Positions 15,902-23,251 of a stretch of DNA of 26,116 bases are shown one piece after another. How positions within the stretch are numbered: position 1 is the stretch's first letter; the number at the start of each line of letters is the position of its first letter. The stretch lies in contig JAYTOA010000049.1 of NCBI GenBank assembly GCA_043748015.1, positions 1 through 26,116 of the forward strand, in the 5' to 3' direction. Made by a program: the position numbers and the translations under genes. The notes under the pieces are model-generated. The model saw only the letters and a program-made list of their open reading frames with translations. It was not told the origin of the DNA and did not search any database. The stretch comes from JAIBBG01 sp043748015. GTDB lineage: Bacteria > Bacteroidota > Bacteroidia > Flavobacteriales_D > Sanyastnellaceae.

Positions 15902-18226
15902 TTATTTCCGCAGCTTCATCTCATCCTCTTTTTTAGCGCGCTGCATCGGATTTTCCTTGGACCAATTGCGATTGTCCTTGAACATTTCAAATCGGGATGG
16001 CATCGACTTCGGAGGCCAATTGTTGTTGCTCAGATCTACATCTGCTGTTTCGAGAAAAGGATCGAGTGCAATAGAAACAATTTCCTTATTGCAAGCAAAA
16101 ACTTTGGTCACTTCAACTTCGCTTCGTTTCCAGATTTCTGCAGGAATGCGAATCTCCCTTTTCGTTCCATCTTCAAACAATAATTCGAAAATCAATGGCA
16201 TGATCAATCCGCCTTTGTTCTCTATTGTAATTTGATAGTAGAGATTCTGCGCAGTCAATACTTCTTTCTCTTTATCACTCATTTTCGAGATGTATTCTTC
16301 ATAGTCTTTTGTGTCGAGCACCAATACTTTGTAGGGATCGTAACTGGTATAAAAATCTCGCATGCCGGGATCGAGATCCACTTGTGTTTTCCAACCTTCT
16401 TTTCTGTCGCGTTCAAGTGAAATGTCTTTTGCAGCACCTGTTTTTTTCTCCTTGTCGAATGACTTTTCTACAGTTGGATTGTGAGTGTTCAGTCGGAAGA
16501 TTTTCACTTCTTTCAGATTCATGTCGCAATGATCTGTTCCATAAAACCAACCTCTCCAGAACCAATCCAAATCGACCGCACTGGCATCTTCCATCGTTCT
16601 GAAAAAATCATCCGGTGAAGGATGTTTGAATGCCCAACGGCGCGCGTATTCTTTGAATGCATAGTCAAACAGTTCTCTTCCCATGATTGTCTCGCGCAGA
16701 ATGTTAAGCCCTGTGGCGGGTTTTCCGTACGCATTGTTTCCGAATGAATAAATGTTCTCACTGCTCGTCATGATCGGTGACATCTTGCTTTTGTCACCTT
16801 TCATATAGTCGACAATGTTTCTCGCCGGACCGCGCGAAGTAGGATAGTTCAAGTCGTATTCTTTTTCGGTGAGATATTGTACGAATGTATTGAGACCTTC
16901 GTCCATCCATGTCCACTGGCGTTCATCACTGTTGATGATCATCGGAAAGAAATTATGTCCTACTTCATGAATGATCACTGAAATCATTCCGTTGCGTGTT
17001 CCTTCATCATACGTTCCGTCTTTTTCCGGTCGACCACCATTGAAACAGATCATTGGATACTCCATTCCCATCCATTTGGTATGAACAGAAATAGCCACAG
17101 GGTAAGGATAATCGATCGTGAATTTGCTATAAGTACGGATCGTGTGTGCAACAACTTTAGTACTGAATTGTCCCCAGAGTGGATTGCCTTCTTTTGGATA
17201 GAATGACATCGCAAGAGGCTTTTTATCACCCACTTTCACAGCCTGTGCATCCCAGATAAACTTTCGGGAATTCGCAAAACCAAAGTCGCGCACATTCTCT
17301 GCTTTGAATGTCCAGGTTTTTTCTTTTGAAGATGTATTTTTCTCCTTCTCTCGTGCTTCTTCTTCCGTGACAATCAACACAGGTGAATCTGAATTTTTAG
17401 CTTTCTCAAAACGCTGTTGCTCTGTAGCGGAAAGAACATCTTTCGGATTTTGCAATACACCTGTTGCTGCCACAATATGATCTTCCGGAACAGTAATGGA
17501 AACAGTATAATTTCCAAAGTTGAGAGTGAATTCACCCATACCCAGAAACTGCTTGTGCTGCCATCCCTGATTGTCGCTGTATACGACCATGCGAGGGAAG
17601 AACTGCGCCATTGTGTAGAGGTAATTTTTGTCTTCCTCGAAATACTCGTAACCGCTTCTACCACCGACTCTGATACGATCGTTGATGTTGTACCACCACT
17701 TTATTTTAAAAGAGAATGTACTGTTGGGCTTCATGGGTGAAGGGAGATCAATGCGCATCATTGTTTTGTTGATGGTGTACTTGAGAGGCTTGCCGGAAGC
17801 GTCCTGCACGTAATCCAGTTTGAAACCGCCGTCATACCAGGGATCGATGTCCACAAGATCATTGTAGCTCACCTTATCTTCAATCTTCATGGTCTCGATG
17901 GCATAGGTATCGCTCGTTTTGGCGAATGCATTCTGATCCAGTTGCATCCATATGTAGTGCAATGCATCGGGCGAATTGTTGAAGTAGGTGATGACCTCTT
18001 CCCCAAATAAAGTTTGCGTAGCGTCGTCAATACGAATCTTCATATTGTAATCAGCCCGTTGCTGCCAATAGTCATGGCCGGGTGCACCGCTGGCAGTGCG
18101 TTGCTCATTGGGAGTGGCCAGTTCCGGCCCCAATTGTTTGAATTTATCATCCCATTTACCTTCGTTTTTCTGTTGCGATTGCGCCATTAGTGGCAACATC
18201 AGTGCACACAGTAAGATCTTGTTCAT
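15902..18226 (-). CDS. Secreted M1-family zinc metallopeptidase
   Basis: A 774-residue protein with a signal peptide (residues 1-17, cleavage near AQS-QQ). An N-terminal beta domain of M1 aminopeptidases follows, then the catalytic domain: GMEYP (387-391, the GAMEN-equivalent exopeptidase motif) and HEVGH (420-424), with the third zinc ligand Glu443 in WMDEGLNTF. Spacing of 18 residues between HEVGH and Glu is canonical. The C-terminal region is lysine-rich and ends KKEDEMKLRK. Family members clip N-terminal residues from peptides, and export places this one in the periplasm or outside the cell. The ATG at 18226 is fixed by the signal peptide. The gene is convergent with ribD and divergent from clpS, with a TACTTTTG box upstream. 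Confidence 0.93.
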   Translation of the reverse strand: MNKILLCALMLPLMAQSQQKNEGKWDDKFKQLGPELATPNEQRTASGAPGHDYWQQRADYNMKIRIDDATQTLFGEEVITYFNNSPDALHYIWMQLDQNAFAKTSDTYAIETMKIEDKVSYNDLVDIDPWYDGGFKLDYVQDASGKPLKYTINKTMMRIDLPSPMKPNSTFSFKIKWWYNINDRIRVGGRSGYEYFEEDKNYLYTMAQFFPRMVVYSDNQGWQHKQFLGMGEFTLNFGNYTVSITVPEDHIVAATGVLQNPKDVLSATEQQRFEKAKNSDSPVLIVTEEEAREKEKNTSSKEKTWTFKAENVRDFGFANSRKFIWDAQAVKVGDKKPLAMSFYPKEGNPLWGQFSTKVVAHTIRTYSKFTIDYPYPVAISVHTKWMGMEYPMICFNGGRPEKDGTYDEGTRNGMISVIIHEVGHNFFPMIINSDERQWTWMDEGLNTFVQYLTEKEYDLNYPTSRGPARNIVDYMKGDKSKMSPIMTSSENIYSFGNNAYGKPATGLNILRETIMGRELFDYAFKEYARRWAFKHPSPDDFFRTMEDASAVDLDWFWRGWFYGTDHCDMNLKEVKIFRLNTHNPTVEKSFDKEKKTGAAKDISLERDRKEGWKTQVDLDPGMRDFYTSYDPYKVLVLDTKDYEEYISKMSDKEKEVLTAQNLYYQITIENKGGLIMPLIFELLFEDGTKREIRIPAEIWKRSEVEVTKVFACNKEIVSIALDPFLETADVDLSNNNWPPKSMPSRFEMFKDNRNWSKENPMQRAKKEDEMKLRK

Positions 18227-18243
18227 CGTTAATAATTAGGAGC

Positions 18244-18251
18244 CAAAAGTA
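18244..18251 (-). promoter_or_regulatory. Candidate -7 box for the M1 peptidase gene
   Basis: Read leftward, TACTTTTG is an exact TAnnTTTG match 18 bases upstream of the ATG at 18226. No matching TTG lies 17-23 bases further up. It faces away from the clpS box in the same 100-base gap. Confidence 0.4.
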
Positions 18252-18294
18252 TCTTTTGAAGGATAAAATCGCTTACCGTTTATACTTTTCGATG

Positions 18295-18302
18295 TACCTT
18301 TG
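18295..18302 (+). promoter_or_regulatory. Candidate -7 box for clpS
   Basis: TACCTTTG, an exact TAnnTTTG match, ends 24 bases before the clpS ATG. A -33 TTG at proper spacing is not seen. Confidence 0.4.
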
Positions 18303-18326
18303 CCTGGTCGGTAAAAAACCAATAAC

Positions 18327-18602
18327 ATGTCAAATTATACTGAGCTCGAAGAAGTATTGCTGGTGGACACAGTAACTGTAGAAGAGAAGAAACTCATAAT
18401 CTACAATGATGATGTCAACACTTTTGACCATGTCATCAATTCTTTGATTGATGTATGCAATCATGATGTGATACAAGCAGAGCAATGCACGCTGATCATT
18501 CATTACAAAGGCAAGTGCGATGTGAAGAATGGTGAGTATGACATTCTCGAGCCGATGTGTGTTGCACTTCATGATCGTGGACTAAGTGCCGAAATCCATT
18601 AA
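18327..18602 (+). CDS. clpS: ATP-dependent Clp protease adaptor ClpS
   Basis: A 91-residue protein matching ClpS in length and layout: a flexible N-terminal tail (1-22), then LIIYNDDVNTFDHVI, where Asn27, Asp28 and Asp29 correspond to the residues that grip the alpha-amino group of N-degrons. His59 in CTLIIHYKG is the partner ligand-pocket residue. The C-terminal ALHDRGLSAEI strand completes the fold. ClpS hands proteins with destabilising N-termini to ClpA or ClpC for degradation. The Bacteroidota form differs from the Escherichia coli VLLNDDYTPME version, but the key residues are kept. It is followed after 52 bases by an M48 lipoprotein protease on the same strand and is divergent from an M1 peptidase. 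Confidence 0.88.
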   Translation: MSNYTELEEVLLVDTVTVEEKKLIIYNDDVNTFDHVINSLIDVCNHDVIQAEQCTLIIHYKGKCDVKNGEYDILEPMCVALHDRGLSAEIH

Positions 18603-18654
18603 TCAATACTGGCATCATTATCGGATACAGTCTGCGAATTCAATTAAAAATTTT

Positions 18655-19473
18655 ATGAGAAAAATTATTTCAGTGATCATCGTGATGGGAATCATCGGAT
18701 TCATCGTTTCATGTGCTAAAGTTCCGATCAGTGGCAGGCGACAGCTTCATCTTATGCCTGAAAGTGAGCTGATGACCATGAGTTTCCAGGCTTATAAGGA
18801 ATTTCTTGACACGAATGAAGTCGTGCTGGCAAAAAACCCGGACGTCATAATGGTTCGAAGAATCGGCAATGGCATCAAGAGCGCAGTTGAGAGTTTCCTC
18901 AATAGCAACAAGCAATCAAAGCGAATAGACGGTTTTGCATGGGAGTTCAATGTTGTCAAGCAGAATGTGGTGAATGCATGGTGTATGCCCGGAGGAAAAG
19001 TGGTCGTTTATACCGGAATATTACCGGTGACACAGGACGAGTCGGGATTGGCAGTTGTTATGGGACACGAGATTGCGCACGCTATTGCGCGTCACGGTAA
19101 CGAAAGGATGAGTCAAGGAATTGCCTTACAACTTGGTGGACTTGCGCTAAGTGTGGCACTATCTGAAAAGCCGGAACTAACGCGAAACATCTTCTTGCAA
19201 TCGTATGGAATTGGAACAACTTTAGGCTCACTTGCATATAGCAGAAATCATGAAACTGAAGCCGACAAAATGGGACTTGTATTCATGGCGATGGCTGGAT
19301 ATGATCCCCGTGCAGCAATTGGCTTTTGGGAGCGCATGTCTCAAAGCGGCGGACAAGCACCACCTGAATTGTTGAGCACGCACCCGAGCGATGAAACACG
19401 CATCGCAGCATTAAAAGAATTCATGCCGCAGGCATTGAAGTATTATAAGCCGGCACCTACGCCGCAACCTTAA
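18655..19473 (+). CDS. M48-family zinc metalloprotease lipoprotein
   Basis: A 272-residue protein with a lipoprotein signal (MRKIISVIIVMGIIGFIVSC, acylated Cys20) and the M48 peptidase core: HEIAH (138-142) and SRNHETEAD (196-204), with Glu200 the probable third zinc ligand. It resembles LoiP/YcaL and the catalytic half of BepA, periplasmic proteases that act in outer-membrane protein quality control, but lacks the TPR tail of BepA. The frame is open upstream into clpS (GTG at 18586). The ATG at 18655 is chosen because it starts the signal peptide. Co-transcription with clpS is likely. A perfect-palindrome terminator follows the gene. Confidence 0.9.
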   Translation: MRKIISVIIVMGIIGFIVSCAKVPISGRRQLHLMPESELMTMSFQAYKEFLDTNEVVLAKNPDVIMVRRIGNGIKSAVESFLNSNKQSKRIDGFAWEFNVVKQNVVNAWCMPGGKVVVYTGILPVTQDESGLAVVMGHEIAHAIARHGNERMSQGIALQLGGLALSVALSEKPELTRNIFLQSYGIGTTLGSLAYSRNHETEADKMGLVFMAMAGYDPRAAIGFWERMSQSGGQAPPELLSTHPSDETRIAALKEFMPQALKYYKPAPTPQP

Positions 19474-19506
19474 GTCACGTCGCGTTCATTTGCGTCGCTA
19501 CTCTGT

Positions 19507-19540
19507 AAAAACGCTCCACAATTGTGGAGCGTTTTTTTTT
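19507..19540. terminator. Bidirectional intrinsic terminator
   Basis: A perfect 30-base palindrome (19507-19536) with core CGCTCCACAATTGTGGAGCG is flanked by A and T runs. It lies between the convergent M48 protease and LytTR genes and can serve both. The T-run on the rightward strand (19532-19540) is longer, so termination should be strongest for the M48 transcript. Confidence 0.88.
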
Positions 19541-19602
19541 GTTCTGTTATCAACTTCGGCGGATTCTACGCCACTTTCAAACCACGCTATGCTCAGATTC
19601 AC

Positions 19603-20304
19603 TTAACCACCAATTTCTCTTGGCGCTTGATTGATGTGACTGTAAAAGTCTTTCTTGTAAGTGTCCGAAATTGGAATGAGGGCATCTTTAATTTTGATTC
19701 GATCTCTTTCTATCGATTCGATTTTGTCCAACGAAACCATAAATGATTTATGCACCCTGCAAACAACAGTTTGAGAAATGTCATTCTCAAATTCCTTGAA
19801 CGTTTTGAGGGTCATTATTCTTTTGGAGGTCGTATGAATTTTTCTGTAATCTCTCATTCCTTCGATGTATAGGATTTCACTCAGAAGCAGTTTTTCCAAA
19901 CGGTATTCTGTTTTTATAAAAATGAAAGTTTTATCTCGAGCAGGAGAGTCTTTTTTTAACTGAATCTTTTCCACTGCTTGCATGAAACGTTCGAAAGTGA
20001 AAGGTTTTAAAAGAAAATCTGTAACATTCAAATCGAAGCCCTTTAAAGCATATTCATCATAAGCAGTTGTTAGGATCACTTTTGCGTCAATGTTAGAAGA
20101 TTCTAAAAGTTGGATGCCCGAAAATTCACCTAAATGGATATCGAGAAAAATCAAGTCTACATTGTTTGACTTCAAAAATACCAATGCATCCATGGCATTT
20201 TCGAAAGTGGAAAGAAGCTGAAGAAAAGGAAGCTTTAATACAAAGCTTTTTGTTCTTTCCAGAGCTAATGGCTCATCTTCGACTATGATGCAGTTGATAT
20301 TCAT
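19603..20304 (-). CDS. LytTR-family response regulator
   Basis: A 233-residue protein with an N-terminal receiver domain: acidic pair at Asp10-Glu11, phospho-acceptor Asp55 in LIFLDIHLG, Thr79/Thr80 and Lys100 in FLLKPF. The C-terminal LytTR DNA-binding domain (about 125-230) has the conserved ILYIEGMRDYRKIHTTSKRI and CRVHKSFMVSLDKIESIERD. It is the regulator partner of the kinase encoded two bases upstream. LytTR proteins bind pairs of short direct repeats at target promoters. No target can be named from the sequence. The ATG at 20304 begins the receiver strand MNINCIIVEDE. Confidence 0.92.
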   Translation of the reverse strand: MNINCIIVEDEPLALERTKSFVLKLPFLQLLSTFENAMDALVFLKSNNVDLIFLDIHLGEFSGIQLLESSNIDAKVILTTAYDEYALKGFDLNVTDFLLKPFTFERFMQAVEKIQLKKDSPARDKTFIFIKTEYRLEKLLLSEILYIEGMRDYRKIHTTSKRIMTLKTFKEFENDISQTVVCRVHKSFMVSLDKIESIERDRIKIKDALIPISDTYKKDFYSHINQAPREIGG

Positions 20305-20306
20305 GG

Positions 20307-21359
20307 TTAGAAAAGTGACAATGTTACTTTATACATTCCATCATTTTCAGAAACACCTAACTTATGTTTTTCCGGATAAAGCATGGCCAAACGCTTTTGC
20401 ATCAATTCATTTCCCAAACCGTTTTGCTCAATTGAAGATTGATTGTTTTTTGAAAATGCATTGACACATACGAACGCAATGGAATCTTTTTCTATTTTCA
20501 CTTGAACGCTTATCGCATTTCCTGCATTTTTGTTTTCGGCATGTTTGAATGCATTTTCTACAAATGGAATCAGTAGCATGGGTGCGATAGTCAAGTTACC
20601 TGGATCTCCTTCAACGGAATACTTCACGTAGTCATTATTGGAAGATCTGATTTTTTGAAGGTCGATGTATTTTTCAATATAGGTCAGCTCTTTGGACAAT
20701 GGTATTCTTTCTTCTTTGGTTTCAAAAAGCATAAAGCGCATGATGTCAGAAAGTTTTATCAAAAAGGCAGAAGCTTTTGTAGCGTCCTTCTCAATAAGTA
20801 CGTCAATATTGTTGATCGTATTGAATAAAAAATGTGGATTGATTTGAGACTTTATAAGAGCAAGTTCAATTTCAAAATTCTTCTTGTTGAGATCTGCCTT
20901 GAATTTTATGTCATCGTAAGCTGTCATAAAGCCTTTCATCAGTAATCCCATTGCACCGTTTACCAGCGCGAAAAGTGAAATCATAATGGTGATGCCAATA
21001 GCAGAGGTCCAACCGTCAGCAAAGAGCGTTTTGTGCCCAAAAGGAGAACCTTTTGTAAATACCAAGGTCAAAGTAATATCTCCAATAATTGCGCATGTGA
21101 ATGCGGTTACTATTCCGAAAAGAACCAAGGGTAAAATTTTCTTCTTGCTCAAAAATCTGGAGAATAAAAATGTATAAAAGCAATAGAAAGAAATAACTCC
21201 CGGAACAATGGCAATTATGGTAATCAACAAAACAATGCCTGGTGGAATTGGGAAGCCGGGGTTAGTGATGCTCCACATTATTTTGGTGAGGAACAGAATA
21301 ACAAATAGGTACAGAGTCCAATAGATTGTGTGCATTAATGCGATTGCTGACTTTTTCAT
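20307..21359 (-). CDS. LytS/YehU-type sensor histidine kinase
   Basis: A 350-residue membrane kinase. Four hydrophobic helices (about 7-29, 42-68, 75-102 and 118-142) form the sensor part, with no recognisable extracellular domain. A short coiled linker leads to the His_kinase domain with the phospho-acceptor His176 in SQINPHFLFNTINN. The ATP-binding module shows the N box IPFVENAFKHA and a reduced G box (NGLGNELMQKRL). The order and size fit the LytS/YehU family that pairs with LytTR regulators. The gap to the regulator gene is two bases. A clear promoter lies directly upstream of the ATG at 21359. The stimulus is unknown. Confidence 0.92.
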   Translation of the reverse strand: MKKSAIALMHTIYWTLYLFVILFLTKIMWSITNPGFPIPPGIVLLITIIAIVPGVISFYCFYTFLFSRFLSKKKILPLVLFGIVTAFTCAIIGDITLTLVFTKGSPFGHKTLFADGWTSAIGITIMISLFALVNGAMGLLMKGFMTAYDDIKFKADLNKKNFEIELALIKSQINPHFLFNTINNIDVLIEKDATKASAFLIKLSDIMRFMLFETKEERIPLSKELTYIEKYIDLQKIRSSNNDYVKYSVEGDPGNLTIAPMLLIPFVENAFKHAENKNAGNAISVQVKIEKDSIAFVCVNAFSKNNQSSIEQNGLGNELMQKRLAMLYPEKHKLGVSENDGMYKVTLSLF

Positions 21360-21388
21360 AGCTTACAGATTTAAGTTTGATATTGGAT

Positions 21389-21416
21389 CAAAAGTAGAAT
21401 CGACACATCGGGACAA
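21389..21416 (-). promoter_or_regulatory. Promoter of the LytS/LytTR operon
   Basis: Read leftward: TTG (21416-21414), 17 bases, then TACTTTTG (21396-21389). Both elements match the Bacteroidota consensus, and the spacing equals that at the lipoprotein promoter near 960. The predicted leader is only about 22 bases. Confidence 0.6.
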
Positions 21417-21532
21417 AAATTCTATTATGCGTGTGAAGGGGGTTTGTCTGCAAAATGGATGATTTGTTCTGCAACACAGCATTGCATTATTTTAGATTGA
21501 TACTCAAATCCCTGCGTTGGAAGTTTTTTCAC

Positions 21533-21930
21533 CTAATGATAGTTCAATGCTGGTTGAATGCAACTTTTTAATTCTCGCATTGGAATTTTGCCATTGAGTT
21601 GAATCACAATCGCCTTTTTTCCTTCGAATTCAAAGTAATTATCAAACACCAAATTAAACGACTCCACTCACCGACTTGTACATTTGAAATAGAGCGCGAA
21701 ATGATTATGCGTTCATGGCTCCTAGTCCATTCTGATTATGATTCGGAATTTTGAAAGGTAACTTGGTTCGCCCCACTTCAACTTTACTTCTATTGTTGTT
21801 TTTCCTTCTGTTGCTGTCGCCACCTCGATAACCAAATATTGCAGGTCAACAATTTCATTCGAACATGTTCGGGGTAATGGTCGAAAACAGATTTGATTTG
21901 GGGATCGATGATTATTTGTAAGTCTTTCAT
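21533..21930 (-). pseudogene. Decayed DUF1801 family gene
   Basis: No long frame exists here, but reading leftward from an ATG at 21930 gives MKDLQIIIDPQIKSVFDHYP and then EHVRMKLL. After a net one-base loss near 21846-21865 the next frame gives LQYLVIEVATATEG, KLKWGEPSYLSK and RIIIRMD. The same frame then gives NHFALYFKCTSR, VESFNLVFDNYFEFEGKKAI and IPMRELKSCIQPALNYH, ending at a TAG (21535-21533). These blocks follow the order of a DUF1801 protein of about 130 residues. Three in-frame stops interrupt the second half: TAG at 21724-21722 (in place of the conserved Trp), TGA at 21715-21713 and TGA at 21670-21668. The gene is therefore dead. The family match is from memory of its conserved blocks. 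Confidence 0.85.
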
Positions 21931-21944
21931 TCGCCCTCGATTTT

Positions 21945-21962
21945 AAACAGCAATTGCTGTTT
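21945..21962. promoter_or_regulatory. Perfect 18-base palindrome upstream of the DUF1801 remnant
   Basis: AAACAGCAATTGCTGTTT lies 14 bases before the former start codon of the decayed gene and about 100 bases after the VOC gene stop. It has no following T-tract on the leftward strand, so it fits an operator better than a terminator. It may now be non-functional. Confidence 0.35.
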
Positions 21963-22063
21963 GGACGGAGGCTTTTTACTGTGTCCTAATGACAAGATGC
22001 AAACGCTCATTGATTTCCACAATGGCCATGCATCTGCGAGTGAGGCGGTGAATCCAGAGGCAC

Positions 22064-22591
22064 TTACTTGGTTGTTGCACTCCCCATTTGCAAACCCAAT
22101 TTTTCATATTCGATATCATTTGGTTCCCAAAGTTCAAGTTTGTTGCCTTCGAGATCCATTATATGAACGAACTTACCGTATTCTGCAACTTCAATGCTAT
22201 CAGAAATTGTCACACCTTCCTTTCTTAGTTCTACAACAAGCGCTTCTAAATTCGCTACGCGATAGTTGATCATATAGTCTTTTGTTGAAGGCTCAAAGTA
22301 TTTTGTCTTTTCACCAAACGGACTCCATTGCGTAAAACCCTTTTGCGTACTGTCTGCACCTTGATACCATTCGAACACGGCACCGTACTGGTTGGTGTTT
22401 ATACCAAGGTGCTTCTGATACCACTCTTTCAATTCTTTTGGATTTTTACACTTGAAGAAAATTCCACCAATGCTTGTTACTCTTTTGAAACTTGTACCCT
22501 CGGTAGAGGGCGCCGTAGTAATGGATTTAAATGCATAGCCAAAGCAAAATGATGTCGCGATGGCAAGGATTATTAATGTGGTCTTTTTCAT
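22064..22591 (-). CDS. VOC (glyoxalase-fold) protein with export signal
   Basis: A 175-residue protein. Residues 1-20 (MKKTTLIILAIATSFCFGYA) form a signal peptide or membrane anchor. The rest is one VOC/glyoxalase module of paired beta-alpha-beta-beta-beta repeats: IGGIFFKCKNPKELKEWYQK opens the first repeat, and YMINYRVANLEALVVELRKE opens the second. The second closes with GKFVHIMDLEGNKLELWEP, whose Glu is a typical metal ligand. Most close relatives are cytoplasmic and lack a signal, so the N-terminal extension is unusual. The substrate is unknown. The ATG at 22591 begins the signal. The 704-base gap after it, down to the kinase gene, holds the DUF1801 remnant. Confidence 0.85.
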   Translation of the reverse strand: MKKTTLIILAIATSFCFGYAFKSITTAPSTEGTSFKRVTSIGGIFFKCKNPKELKEWYQKHLGINTNQYGAVFEWYQGADSTQKGFTQWSPFGEKTKYFEPSTKDYMINYRVANLEALVVELRKEGVTISDSIEVAEYGKFVHIMDLEGNKLELWEPNDIEYEKLGLQMGSATTK

Positions 22592-22676
22592 ACTAACTCA
22601 ATATTATTGGATGATTTTTTATTCTTGTATTCTGACATTGCTCGTTGATCTGACACGTTATTGGAAGAATTTTGAT

Positions 22677-22823
22677 TTAAGATGAGTCGCGGTTAATCCT
22701 GACAATGGGAGTTTGGTTCGAAATTGAAGCGCCGATGTCAATTGATTCATTCTTGATGTAGTTTATAACCACTATTGCGCCTTTTAAATGAAAACCTCCA
22801 GAACGAATGAAAGTCATTTTCAT
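22677..22823 (-). CDS. Possible 48-residue ORF coupled to the DUF2200 gene
   Basis: An ATG (22823-22821) overlaps the DUF2200 stop codon as ATGA and opens 48 codons to a TAA at 22679-22677. The product starts MKMTFIRSGGFHLKGAIVVI and continues with NYIKNESIDIGASI, a balanced composition that looks plausible for a small beta-rich protein or a domain fragment. A second ATG lies two codons in. I recognise no family. It could also be the remnant of a longer gene. It fills most of the 230-base gap before the VOC gene, which otherwise shows nothing. Confidence 0.35.
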   Translation of the reverse strand: MKMTFIRSGGFHLKGAIVVINYIKNESIDIGASISNQTPIVRINRDSS

Positions 22824-23185
22824 TCAACTCTTAAAATCTTTTCCATTTTTTTGCCTTTCGCTAATTCGTCAACTAACTTATCCAAATATCTCACTTGTCT
22901 TGTCAAAGGATATTCTATTTCTTCAATTCTATATCCACAGATAACTCCTTTTATGAGGACCGCATTGGGATTTATTTGGGCTTTTTGAAAGAACGTTTCA
23001 AAAGTTGCTTTTTGATCAATCAACTCTAGAATTTTTTTGTCATCAAAATCGGTCAGCCAAGTAATTACTTGATGTAGTTCCTCAATCGATCGGCCTTTGC
23101 CCTCCACTTTTTTCACATAGTGTGGATATACTGAAGCAAAAGTCATTTTCGCTATTCGCTCATTCTGCTCAGGCGTTACTTTCAT
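22820..23185 (-). CDS. DUF2200 family protein
   Basis: A 121-residue protein matching DUF2200 from end to end. It has ERIAKMTFASVYPHYVKKVE at the N-terminus, then GRSIEELHQVITWLT, ATFETFFQKAQINPNA, VICGYRIEEIEYPLTRQVRY and the C-terminal KGKKMEKIL. The family is small, soluble and of unknown function, and is seen in Bacteroidota and some Firmicutes. The frame is open to a TTG at 23212, but the ATG at 23185 (MKVTPEQNERIAKM) is the family start. A TATTTTTG box (23217-23210) 24 bases upstream suggests its own promoter after uvrA. Confidence 0.9.
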   Translation of the reverse strand: MKVTPEQNERIAKMTFASVYPHYVKKVEGKGRSIEELHQVITWLTDFDDKKILELIDQKATFETFFQKAQINPNAVLIKGVICGYRIEEIEYPLTRQVRYLDKLVDELAKGKKMEKILRVE

Positions 23186-23209
23186 GTTGCTGTTAAATTT
23201 ATTAAGCTT

Positions 23210-23217
23210 CAAAAATA
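23210..23217 (-). promoter_or_regulatory. Candidate -7 box for the DUF2200 gene
   Basis: Read leftward, TATTTTTG is an exact TAnnTTTG match in the 66-base gap after uvrA. A TTG lies 24 bases upstream, one base outside the usual spacing range. Confidence 0.4.
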
Positions 23218-23251
23218 AATGACAGGAATAACTACAGTTGACAACGCAGAA

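Noticed and set aside
16200..17750. Rightward frames inside the M1 peptidase gene
   Set aside because: They are shadows of a complete, well-conserved coding sequence on the other strand.
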